Assembly: GCA_955652915.1 (NCBI GenBank)
Contig: CATPCJ010000231.1
Span: 1-37,208, forward strand
Reading direction: 5' to 3'
Origin: an uncultured Bryobacteraceae bacterium
GTDB taxonomy: Bacteria; Acidobacteriota; Terriglobia; Bryobacterales; Bryobacteraceae
Length of the DNA: 37,208 nucleotides
Translations under genes and position numbers: made by a program
Shown: positions 6,697-14,684 of the stretch, piece by piece
Position numbering within the stretch: position 1 is the first letter of the stretch
How the letters are laid out: every line of letters starts with the position of its first letter
The notes under the pieces: generated by a model
What the model was told of the DNA's origin: nothing
Databases searched by the model: none
What the model saw: the letters and a program-made list of their open reading frames with translations, nothing else

Positions 6697-9516
6697 ATGA
6701 TCCCTTTACGACACACTATTTCTCTGACTACACTACGCGGATTCCGCTCTGTACTCCTGCTCACTTTCCTCGCGCTGTTCATAGCCAACGCGCAACCTGG
6801 CAAGGGAATCGTGGCGGGCCGGACGGCGGACACCACGGGCGGCGCACTGCAAGGCGCACGAATCGAATTGCAGCCAGGTGGGGCGTCGACGGTCTCAAAC
6901 AATCAAGGCGAATTCCGATTAACGGATATGCCCGCCGGTGCCTATAAAATGACCGTTTCCTTCGTGGGTTTTACTGCATCCATGACGGACATCATCGTGA
7001 CAGCAGGTCAAACGGCACACGCGGATGTAACCCTGCAGGTTGGGAGTACGACCGACAGCGTGTTGGTCACCGCCGAGCGGCCTCACGGCGAAGCAGAAGC
7101 AATCAATCGCCAGCGTACGGCTGAAAATATCCTTCAGGTTCTACCGCACGATGTAATCACCAGTCTGCCCAACGCCAACGTCGCCGACGCGATCGGCCGT
7201 TTGCCCGGCGTCACTCTGGAGCGCGATGAAGGCGAGGGCAAGTACGTTCAGATCCGGGGGACCGAGCCGCGCTATAGCAACGTCACTATCGACGGCGTGA
7301 ACGTTCCTTCGCCTGAAGGCGTTCGGACCATCAAGTTAGATATTATCCCGTCAGACTTGGTTGAGTCGGTCGAAATTAACAAGACGCTGTTGGCCAACAT
7401 GGATGGAGATGCGATTGGCGGATCGGTGAACCTGCGCACCAAGGTCGCGGGCGAGCAGCCGACGCTTTCGCTCTTCGGTTTGGGCGGCTATACGCCGATT
7501 TTGAATGGACGAGGCGTCAGTCAGTTTGGCGGCACCATCGGAAAGCGATTTGGTAAAGATCGAAAGCTCGGCATAATCTTCGGTGGCACTTACGATTGGA
7601 ACGGGCGAGGTATCTACGATATCGAGCCCGCGCTCAACATCGTCAACAACACGGCCACATACAGCGGTACCGACCTTCGCGACTATCGATACTATCGGGC
7701 GCGTTGGGGATTCGGCGGAAGCGTCGATTACAAGCTCTCATCGAATTCGAGCATCTACATGCGTGGCATGTACTCACATTTCGACAATTTCGGCGAGGAC
7801 TGGATTTACAGCCCGAACATCAATGATTACCTTACGCCGTTCCTGGGCGACGTCACCGGGGACACGGCGTTCCACGCCTTAGTCCGCCGTCCGGTGCAGA
7901 CCATCGGCAACCTCGCCGCCGGAGGCCAGCATTTCTTCCGCACTACCTGGATCAGTTGGGAAGTTGCCGCTTCACGCTCCTCGACTGAAGACAGAGGTTA
8001 TTCACAAGCGAATTTCGCCCCTCCGGATGGATCCCCACTCTTAGGTGTGCAGTATGCCGTAGACCTTTCGAATCCATACCGGCCAAGGTTCCCGGTGAAA
8101 AATGGAGTAAACATCTTCGATCTGAAGCAGTATGTGCTTCAAGGCTTCGACAAAAATACTCTCTATAGTCCCCAGGTGAACCTGCAAGGTGGAGCGTCCA
8201 TCGGCAAGAACTACAGTTGGAACGGTCACTTTGGAGTCTTCGAGTTTGGCGGAAAAATCCGGTCCGCGCACAAGTTCAACGAACCGAATGACGTGTTCTA
8301 CAAGCCGGTGAACGATCTGCCGGCAAGCAACTTCCAGGGCGATTTCACGAACTCGAATTATTATGACGGAAGCTACCAGTTCGGGCCCATAGTGGATTAC
8401 AACAAGTTCCGAGCCTTCGTAGCGGGGAACCCGAGCGCTTTTAAGGTAGATTTCAATACCACGAGATTGCGGAACGATCCCAACCTCTGGGACATAGTTG
8501 AGCGCGTGGGGTCGGGTTATCTTCAAAACGCGATCACCTTCGGGAAGTTCCGTTTGTACACAGGCTTGCGATTTGAGGCGACCGATGAAGGCGTCCGCGG
8601 CGCGATCGTGCAGAGCACGAACGGAAAATATGTATCCACGAGTTCGCAGACCACCAGTTCGAGCTATCTGGACGCCTTGCCCAGTGCACAACTACGTTAT
8701 GCGCTGACTTCGGAGTCCGCCATTCGCTTCGCCTATGGACGTGGAATCGCCCGGCCGGATTTCTTCCAACTGCCACCCTACCTCACGCTCGACGATGCGC
8801 GGAAGAGCGTTTCCGCCGGCAATCCCAACCTCAAGCCGACGCACGCAAACAATTACGACGTGTTGTACGAGCATTATCTGAAACCGCTGGGACTGGTATC
8901 GGCGGGTTACTTCTACAAGGACATCACGGATCCTATCGCACGCGTGAGAACGACGCTCACCTCAGGCACGTATGCGGGATTCAGGCAGACGCAATATGTG
9001 AACATCAGCAGCGCCCACGTTCAGGGGTTTGAGATCGCGCTCCAACAGCGGCTCTCCTATCTGCCCGGCCCGATGAGCGCCCTTGGAATTTCGGCGAACT
9101 ATAGCTACACGACTTCGCAGGCGACTGGAATTCCCGGCCGCAGCGACAAGCCCGCACTTCTTCGCCAGGCGCCGCACACCTGGAACATCAGCCCGACATA
9201 TGACAAGGGTCGCATCTCGCTTCGCGTGGGGCTGTCGTACAACGCAGCGAATATCTACTCGTACGGCTTCACGGACGGCGCCGACTTAGGCATCAAAGGT
9301 CCGAATGGGGACCAGTACCTCTATGCGCACTTACAGGTTGATGCGCAGGCAAGTATTCGACTGCCGAAGGGTTTTTCGGCCATCGTATACGGGTTGAACC
9401 TCAACAACGAGGTCTTCGGCTTTTATCAGGGCAGCCCTATCTACGTAGCACAGCGCGAGTATTACAAACCGACCTACGCCGCCGGGCTGCGCTGGAGCCT
9501 GACGCCGGAGCGCTGA
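6697..9516 (+). CDS. TonB-dependent receptor with N-terminal carboxypeptidase-regulatory-like domain
   Basis: Outer-membrane active transporter of 939 residues. The ATG at 6697 is chosen because GGAAGG lies at 6683-6688 and a signal peptide follows immediately (hydrophobic VLLLTFLALFIANAQ). Residues about 33-110 form a CarboxypepD_reg-like beta-sandwich (GIVAGRTADTTGGALQGARI, then YKMTVSFVGFTASM). The plug follows at about 120-235, with NVADAIGRLPGVTLERDEGE, YVQIRGTEPRYSNVTIDGV and the DGDAIGGSVNLRTK end; this form resembles the Xanthomonas/Caulobacter-type receptor family. The rest is a 22-strand barrel with aromatic-rich strands, ending YAAGLRWSLTPER. The substrate is unknown. The divergent secreted phosphoesterase might process the ligand before uptake, an inference from neighbourhood only. 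An in-frame TTG at 6652 is less likely because it precedes the signal peptide. Confidence 0.92.
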   Translation: MIPLRHTISLTTLRGFRSVLLLTFLALFIANAQPGKGIVAGRTADTTGGALQGARIELQPGGASTVSNNQGEFRLTDMPAGAYKMTVSFVGFTASMTDIIVTAGQTAHADVTLQVGSTTDSVLVTAERPHGEAEAINRQRTAENILQVLPHDVITSLPNANVADAIGRLPGVTLERDEGEGKYVQIRGTEPRYSNVTIDGVNVPSPEGVRTIKLDIIPSDLVESVEINKTLLANMDGDAIGGSVNLRTKVAGEQPTLSLFGLGGYTPILNGRGVSQFGGTIGKRFGKDRKLGIIFGGTYDWNGRGIYDIEPALNIVNNTATYSGTDLRDYRYYRARWGFGGSVDYKLSSNSSIYMRGMYSHFDNFGEDWIYSPNINDYLTPFLGDVTGDTAFHALVRRPVQTIGNLAAGGQHFFRTTWISWEVAASRSSTEDRGYSQANFAPPDGSPLLGVQYAVDLSNPYRPRFPVKNGVNIFDLKQYVLQGFDKNTLYSPQVNLQGGASIGKNYSWNGHFGVFEFGGKIRSAHKFNEPNDVFYKPVNDLPASNFQGDFTNSNYYDGSYQFGPIVDYNKFRAFVAGNPSAFKVDFNTTRLRNDPNLWDIVERVGSGYLQNAITFGKFRLYTGLRFEATDEGVRGAIVQSTNGKYVSTSSQTTSSSYLDALPSAQLRYALTSESAIRFAYGRGIARPDFFQLPPYLTLDDARKSVSAGNPNLKPTHANNYDVLYEHYLKPLGLVSAGYFYKDITDPIARVRTTLTSGTYAGFRQTQYVNISSAHVQGFEIALQQRLSYLPGPMSALGISANYSYTTSQATGIPGRSDKPALLRQAPHTWNISPTYDKGRISLRVGLSYNAANIYSYGFTDGADLGIKGPNGDQYLYAHLQVDAQASIRLPKGFSAIVYGLNLNNEVFGFYQGSPIYVAQREYYKPTYAAGLRWSLTPER

Positions 9517-9517
9517 A

Positions 9518-10090
9518 CTACCCTTTGAATTCCCCGGCCAGCCTGCTGGCTAGCGGACGCGTTTGTCCCGCGTACTTGTTCCCGGCCTTTTTGCCGTAAG
9601 GCATCGACGAGGGCGACGAGAGCTGCTCGAAAGTGAATGAGCAGATTCGCATCCCGGGGTATAACGCCACCGGCATGCGGTTCAGGTTGCTCAACTCGAG
9701 CGTAGCTTTGCCCGCCCAACCGGGATCGAACAATCCCGCCGTCCCATGCACGATGATGCCGATTCTTCCCAGACTCGATCGGCCTTCCAGACGACCGAGC
9801 ACGTCGTCGTCCAGTTCAAGAGTTTCTTCCGTGATAGCGAGCACGAACTCGCGCGGTTGCAGGATGAATGGATCGCCATCCGGTACGATCACGCTCTTCA
9901 TAATTTCTTCGATGCCCCGTTTGTCGCGCAGATCGATGAAGGCGTGCCGACTATGTTCAAAGATACTGAACTCATTGCCCAGCCGGAAGTCCACCGAGCA
10001 ACTGCCGAACTGATCGGGCGGCAAATCGGGTGAAATTTTGATCTTCCCTAGCGCAAGATAGCGCTTGATGTCCACGTCGGACAAGACCAT
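9518..10090 (-). CDS. dcd: dCTP deaminase, possibly bifunctional (dCTP deaminase/dUTPase)
   Basis: Deaminates dCTP to dUTP, supplying dUMP for thymidylate synthesis. At 190 residues it matches the family length. The conserved trimer and active-site stretch LEGRSSLGRIGIIVHGTAG spans residues 101-119, and the catalytic Glu is E132 in ATLELSN. The HGTAGLFDPGWAGKATLELS block and the C-terminal SPSSMPYGKKAGNKYAGQ resemble the Mycobacterium/Methanocaldococcus bifunctional enzymes, which also hydrolyse dUTP, more than the E. coli enzyme, which has HVTAH at the same place. Bifunctionality is therefore an inference from motif similarity. It lies 20 bases downstream of the tRNA-Ala on the same strand and may be read through from that promoter. 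It converges on the TonB receptor with a 1-base gap. Confidence 0.93.
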   Translation of the reverse strand: MVLSDVDIKRYLALGKIKISPDLPPDQFGSCSVDFRLGNEFSIFEHSRHAFIDLRDKRGIEEIMKSVIVPDGDPFILQPREFVLAITEETLELDDDVLGRLEGRSSLGRIGIIVHGTAGLFDPGWAGKATLELSNLNRMPVALYPGMRICSFTFEQLSSPSSMPYGKKAGNKYAGQTRPLASRLAGEFKG

Positions 10091-10110
10091 AGAGATTCAA
10101 GGTAACAGAT

Positions 10111-10186
10111 TGGTGGACGGCGCGGGACTTGAACCCGCGACCCCGGCGTTGCGAACGCCGTGCTCTCCCAACTGAGCTAGCCGCCC
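10111..10186 (-). tRNA. tRNA-Ala (anticodon CGC)
   Basis: Read on the minus strand, a full cloverleaf folds: acceptor GGGCGGC pairs with GCCGTCC and contains the G3-U70 wobble pair that marks alanine tRNAs; the D-arm is GCTC/GAGC; the anticodon stem CGGCG/CGCCG surrounds the loop TTCGCAA with anticodon CGC (codon GCG); and the T-arm is GCGGG/CCCGC around TTCAAGT. The discriminator is A and the CCA tail is encoded (10111-10113). A TAAAAT hexamer at 10207-10212 (minus strand) sits 21 bases upstream of the first tRNA base and could be its -10 box, but no good -35 was seen. Confidence 0.96.
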
Positions 10187-10222
10187 ACTTCGAGGGGTAC
10201 GTTCTTATTTTACCCTAGTCGG

Positions 10223-11428
10223 CTATTCGCTCGTAGCCTGGGGCGCGGCCGGCGTCAACGGAATCGTGTAGGCCACGAAACCGATCATCATTTCTTCGAA
10301 TGTTTGATCGCCCCAACGCACGTCCTTGGTTGGGTCCGGATTGAACTTGTTATTCGGCGAATTGTCGAAGTGGGCGAGGCAATCGATGCGCGTTCCTTTC
10401 GGTAAGTGCATCGGCTTTTTCAGCTCGTAGCCCAGTTGCCAGTTGAAATCGTACTTCGGCACATTCAGAATCACTTCCTGACGTCCGTCCGGAAACACCA
10501 CCGTGTACTGGAAATCTTTGCCGCGGAAATGCATGTGCGGCATCAGCGCCCACACATCGACATCCTGCTTCGCCGTCCAGCTCGCCTTCACCGGATAGTT
10601 CGGATCGCCTGCCGGGATTTTGAAGAACACGTTCATGGCGCGGTCCGTGATGGAGCGCAAGGTGGGCGGCTGTTTCGCGAACCTGATGCCTACCAACGAA
10701 CGATCCTTCACCACATGTCCGTTGGGGGTGTAGTGCGCCTGGAAAAGCAAAGTGGAGCCAGCTTTGACCAGCAAGGCAGTCCCCGGTTCCAGGCGCAGAG
10801 GTTGTACGCCCGGAGCAAAGCCGGTCAGCAACGCGCCAGTGGCAAGGTTCTGGCCTTCTGTCAGGATCAGCACGTTGATGTGATGCGTGACATCGCGGTG
10901 CTGCGGACGAATCTCCGCCGCTTCGATCCACTTGTCCTCGGTGAAGTTGGTGGGCACTTTGAAATACTGATACTCCACAACTCCATCCGCAGGCACAGTG
11001 AAATCCGCGCCGTAATCGAAAACCTGGTCCGGCTTCCCGATGTTCCAACCTTCCGTGAATTGAGGCGGCGCCGGCAAATCTTTTGGATCGCCTTCCGGGG
11101 CCCCCGCATTCACCCAGGCAACGATGGTGTCGATTTCGCTCTGCGCCAGACGCCGGTCGTTCTTGAACTCTCCAACATGCGGATCGGCCGTCCAGGGCGG
11201 CATAGTGCGCGTCACCACGTTTTCACGAATCGATTTCGCCCATGGGCGCGCGGCTTGATAGCTGGTAAAGGCCATCGGAGCAACTTCCCCGGCGCGATGG
11301 CACTCGACGCAGCGCTGGTTGAGAATGGGGGCGACATCTTTCGAGTAAGTGACTTTCGACTTGTCCACGGTGCCAGCCCAGACACACGCGGCCAGGAGCG
11401 TCATTGAACACACGGTACGTAGATTCAC
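10223..11428 (-). CDS. Exported cytochrome c fused to a copper type II monooxygenase-like domain
   Basis: A 401-residue protein with a signal peptide (residues 1-18, MTLLAACVWAG core). A heme-binding CVECH lies at 40-44 in a mono-heme cytochrome segment (YSKDVAPILNQRCVECHRAG), with M52 or another Met as possible axial ligand. From about residue 140 the sequence resembles the dopamine-beta/peptidylglycine monooxygenase fold: HHINV with H182-H183, FQAHYTPNG with H232, and LMPHMHFRGKDF with H298 and H300, in the order of the two copper sites of that family. The end has DCLAHFDNSPNN. This suggests a periplasmic redox enzyme in which heme may pass electrons to copper; the substrate is unknown. The GTG start at 11428 is supported by AAGGAGG just upstream. 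Its end lies 36 bases before the tRNA gene on the same strand. Confidence 0.82.
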   Translation of the reverse strand: MNLRTVCSMTLLAACVWAGTVDKSKVTYSKDVAPILNQRCVECHRAGEVAPMAFTSYQAARPWAKSIRENVVTRTMPPWTADPHVGEFKNDRRLAQSEIDTIVAWVNAGAPEGDPKDLPAPPQFTEGWNIGKPDQVFDYGADFTVPADGVVEYQYFKVPTNFTEDKWIEAAEIRPQHRDVTHHINVLILTEGQNLATGALLTGFAPGVQPLRLEPGTALLVKAGSTLLFQAHYTPNGHVVKDRSLVGIRFAKQPPTLRSITDRAMNVFFKIPAGDPNYPVKASWTAKQDVDVWALMPHMHFRGKDFQYTVVFPDGRQEVILNVPKYDFNWQLGYELKKPMHLPKGTRIDCLAHFDNSPNNKFNPDPTKDVRWGDQTFEEMMIGFVAYTIPLTPAAPQATSE

Positions 11429-11609
11429 AGCGGCCTCCTTGGAGGATCTCTTGTAACTTTCATTTTACACCGGCATATTGATTTACAACAGTACATGGAT
11501 TATTTCGCGATGCATGGCGAACGGAGCGCAAAGCTGGTGAAATAAACGTTTGACTAGGTTCCACGTCAATCATTCCGAAGGACCTGACTGCCGAAATGGA
11601 GCTGAGCCA

Positions 11610-14153
11610 ATGGACCGTCTCTACCGTTTCTTCGCAAGCGCAGCCCAAGACCTGCGTTATGCCGCGAGAACATTACTAAAGTCTCCTGCGTTCACCGCCG
11701 CCGCCGTCCTTTCGATTACCCTCGGCATCGGTGCTAACACCGCCATCTTCAGCCTGATCGACGCCGTCATGTGGCGAATGCTGCCGGTTAAGGATCCGGC
11801 GTCGCTAATGGCCGTCGGCCTCACCCGCGGCGCCTCGGTTCAAAACGGTTTCACGTACAAAGAATATAGAACGATGCGCGAATACAGCCAGATGGGCGAG
11901 ATGACCGCGTATTCGCCCGTGCGTCTGAACGTCAACGTGGAAGGCAACCTCGAACCGGCTATCGACGGCCAGATGGTCGCCGGAAATTACTTCCTTGTGC
12001 TCGGTGTGAATCCCGTAGCCGGCCGAACCATCGGTCTCGATGACGATCGTGTCGTCAACGGCCATCCCGTCGCGATGATCAGCTACTCATATTGGAGACG
12101 CCGGTTCGGACTGACGCCATCCGTCATCGGGCGGACGATTTCGATTTCCGGTCTTCCGTTCACGATTGTCGGCGTGGCGCCACCGGAGTTCTACGGAGTT
12201 GAAGTGGGCGCCGCTCCCGATATTTTCGTCCCTTTGATGATGCAACCGACCGTGCAACCCGCGTTCGAGAACCTGATCGACAATCCTATCGTCAGCCGTT
12301 CCTGGTGCCTCACCCTGGCGCGGTTGAAACCCGGAGTGTATCCGCAACAGGCCGCCGCCGCGCTGGATGCCGTTTATCGTCAGGTCAATCCGCCTGACTC
12401 GAGGTCGATGAAGCCCACAGGCGCGCCCGATTGGACGGTGTCAATGAGCCCCGCTGCCACGGGCTTATCGAATTTGCGCTCTCAATTCTCCCAGGCCTTG
12501 TTCATTCTAATGGCGGTAGTCGGAGTGGTGTTGTTGATCGCCTGTGCGAACACCGCCAATCTCCTACTGGCGCGCGCGGCGGGCAGACGGCCGGAGTTCG
12601 CGATGCGTCTGTCGCTCGGAGCCAGCCGCGGAAGAATCATTCGACAGCTCGTGATCGAGAGCTTGGTGCTGTCGGCGATCGGCGGTGTCTGCGGGATTCT
12701 AGTCGCGCGCTGGGCGACTAAGCTACTGACCGTCTTCATGTCGGCGGGGCGCAGTTCGATCCACCTTGAGCTGAATCCGGATCTGCGCATTCTTTCGTTC
12801 ACGGCCGCGGTGACCGTACTCACAGGCCTTCTATTTGGACTCGCGCCGGCTTTCCGAAGCACACGCATCGATCTTGCACCGGCGTTAAAGGGCCTGGGGA
12901 ATTCCATGCTAACCCGTGGCGGCCTCAGGCCAGCCAAGATTCTGGCGGTTTTTCAAGTGGCGCTGTCCCTGCTGCTGGTGATTGGCGCCGGCTTGTTTGT
13001 CCGGAGCCTGCAAAACTTGAATGGAAATGCGACGGTCCAGCGCGATAGAGTTTTGATCGCACGCGTGGAACCTCGTGGCAGCGATCAACGTAACATTCCC
13101 GGCACCTCCCTCCGGCTCGATACGATCTATCGTGAACTCCTGGACCGTGTGCAGGCGATTCCGGGCGTTCGCTCGGTTGGAATGGCACAGGTGACACCGT
13201 CCCGGCCCGATCCGCTTTCCGGGACCATGGTGCAATTCGCATCCGGTGAGAACGTCCGGGTAGGTCATCTGATGGCTTACCCGAGCTATTTCGCTACGGT
13301 TGGGATTCCCATTATCGCCGGCCGGGAGTTTAACAGCGGCGATCTTGGTGAGAATTCGCCGGCGGTCTGCATGGTCAACGAATCTTTCGTGCGGGAGGTT
13401 TTCCCCGGGCAGAATCCAATTGGCAAGCCGTGCGTGACAAGCCGAAGGCCGCGCGTCCGGGACTTGGATGGCCAACGCTACAATCCGACGCCGGTGGCTT
13501 ATCAAATAGTCGGCGTGGCTATGGACTCGCGTTATACCAATCCCACTGGCAAGATCTCCCCGATCATCTATATGCCCTTTCTTCAGATGGGAACAGGCCG
13601 CGGCCAAATGGTCTTATACGTCCGAACGGCCGTGCGCCCGGAACTCGTTCTCTCGCGAATCCGCGGGGAAGTCATGAAGGCCGACCCGAATTTACCTCAA
13701 TTCGACGTACACACGCTCAGTGAAGAGATGGACGCGGCCCTGATTCGGGAGCGGCTGATTGCCATGCTTTCGACCTTGTTCGGCGTGTTGGCGGTGCTAC
13801 TCGCTTGCGTTGGCTTGTACGGACTGCTCGCCTTTGCCGTTGTCCAACGCAGGGGTGAAGTTGGCATACGAATGGCCCTGGGGGCTGCACGTGGCGATGT
13901 GCTCTGGATGATCCTGCGGGAGGCCTTGCTGCTGGGAGTGGCCGGCGTGGCGATTGGTGTACCTATCGCGCTCGCGGGTGCGCGTCTGATCACGAGCAGA
14001 TCTTCCGGATTGTTGTTTGGACTGAAGGCTACGGACCCGGCCACGCTCACCGCTGCCGCCGCGCTGCTGATTCTCGTCACGGGACTAGCGGCGTATCTTC
14101 CCGCCAGACGCGCATCGAGAGTGGACCCAATGGTAGCGTTACGGAACGAATAG
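11610..14153 (+). CDS. ADOP-family ABC transporter permease (duplicated MacB/FtsX type)
   Basis: A membrane protein of 847 residues of the acidobacterial duplicated orphan permease family. An N-terminal lead (AAQDLRYAARTLLKSPAF) is followed by the first TM segment (TAAAVLSITLGIGANTAIF) and a periplasmic MacB-type domain (about 50-290). Next come an FtsX-type three-helix unit around 315-440 (ALFILMAVVGVVLLIACANT), a second periplasmic domain, and a second FtsX unit at about 735-845 (FGVLAVLLACVGLYGLLAF). No ATPase partner is nearby, as is usual for this family. Transported substrate is unknown; related MacB systems export macrolides, peptides or lipoproteins. The start at 11610 is preferred for its GGAG at 11594-11597 and normal N-terminus; an in-frame TTG at 11550 gives a longer, unlikely lead. 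Divergent from the cytochrome gene across 181 bases. Confidence 0.92.
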   Translation: MDRLYRFFASAAQDLRYAARTLLKSPAFTAAAVLSITLGIGANTAIFSLIDAVMWRMLPVKDPASLMAVGLTRGASVQNGFTYKEYRTMREYSQMGEMTAYSPVRLNVNVEGNLEPAIDGQMVAGNYFLVLGVNPVAGRTIGLDDDRVVNGHPVAMISYSYWRRRFGLTPSVIGRTISISGLPFTIVGVAPPEFYGVEVGAAPDIFVPLMMQPTVQPAFENLIDNPIVSRSWCLTLARLKPGVYPQQAAAALDAVYRQVNPPDSRSMKPTGAPDWTVSMSPAATGLSNLRSQFSQALFILMAVVGVVLLIACANTANLLLARAAGRRPEFAMRLSLGASRGRIIRQLVIESLVLSAIGGVCGILVARWATKLLTVFMSAGRSSIHLELNPDLRILSFTAAVTVLTGLLFGLAPAFRSTRIDLAPALKGLGNSMLTRGGLRPAKILAVFQVALSLLLVIGAGLFVRSLQNLNGNATVQRDRVLIARVEPRGSDQRNIPGTSLRLDTIYRELLDRVQAIPGVRSVGMAQVTPSRPDPLSGTMVQFASGENVRVGHLMAYPSYFATVGIPIIAGREFNSGDLGENSPAVCMVNESFVREVFPGQNPIGKPCVTSRRPRVRDLDGQRYNPTPVAYQIVGVAMDSRYTNPTGKISPIIYMPFLQMGTGRGQMVLYVRTAVRPELVLSRIRGEVMKADPNLPQFDVHTLSEEMDAALIRERLIAMLSTLFGVLAVLLACVGLYGLLAFAVVQRRGEVGIRMALGAARGDVLWMILREALLLGVAGVAIGVPIALAGARLITSRSSGLLFGLKATDPATLTAAAALLILVTGLAAYLPARRASRVDPMVALRNE

Positions 14154-14684
14154 GGCCTGATAGAAGGTCAAGCTTTACACGGTGTTCATTTCGCGGTGTT
14201 CGAATTGTTACACTTCAGACAATCCCATTCAGTATCTTCCGCGCTTTTCAACCGTCTCATCTAAATACGCTGGCCCTAGGCTCTTGTCATGTGTGGATGC
14301 AGCGCCCACTCCAAGGCGATGAAGGATGCCGAGACCTATATTCATGTGAATGAACTGGAAAAGGTGAGGGATCTGCTGGATCTGGAGAGCTGAAGACCAA
14401 TCCCAAGAATGTGATGGTGGAGGTGAAACGGAATGTTCCTGGCGATCACTAACTGTCTTAAATGTGGTCACGACCGGTGAATATGCCGCCTCCGAAGTAT
14501 GGCCCTCAAGGTCCGGCGAAGCTTGGCGGGCCGGGCCCTGTCAGCCTGCCATGGTTTCTTTTCTGTGCGCCAGGTTCCGTTCCACACCGCCAAAACCACG
14601 CCTCAAAAGACGCAAGGATTATTTGATTGACAATATTTATCTTTTCGGTACCATTGGTAATGTTGAAATTCTAAGGAGCCTTCA
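14154..14684. other. Gene-poor leader upstream of the injection-system operon
   Basis: This 531-base stretch between the ADOP permease and the sheath gene has no gene I can support. Two short frames on the plus strand were noted: 14289-14393 (34 codons, starting MCGCSAHSKAM) and 14483-14626 (47 codons, Pro/Gly-rich start MPPPKYGPQGPAKLGG). Neither has a convincing ribosome binding site or recognisable family. The segment becomes AT-richer at its right end, where the promoter and ribosome binding site of the operon lie. It could hold a regulatory RNA or a decayed gene; the sequence does not decide. Confidence 0.4.
14627..14654 (+). promoter_or_regulatory. Putative sigma-70 promoter of the contractile injection operon
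   Basis: A perfect TTGACA (14627-14632) is followed after 16 bases by TACCAT (14649-14654, 4 of 6 matches to the -10 consensus). It lies in an AT-rich patch 31 bases before the first start codon, and AAGGAG at 14673-14678 gives a strong ribosome binding site for the ATG at 14685. No other comparably good promoter was noticed inside the downstream gene block. Confidence 0.5.

Noticed and set aside
10111..10186. tRNA-Ala as integration site for the injection cluster
   Set aside because: No integrase and no visible duplicate of the tRNA 3' end were noticed, and about 4.5 kb of unrelated genes separate them.
10406..11407. A 333-codon plus-strand frame opposite the cytochrome fusion gene
   Set aside because: The minus-strand product has a signal peptide, CXXCH and a strong ribosome binding site; this is its shadow.
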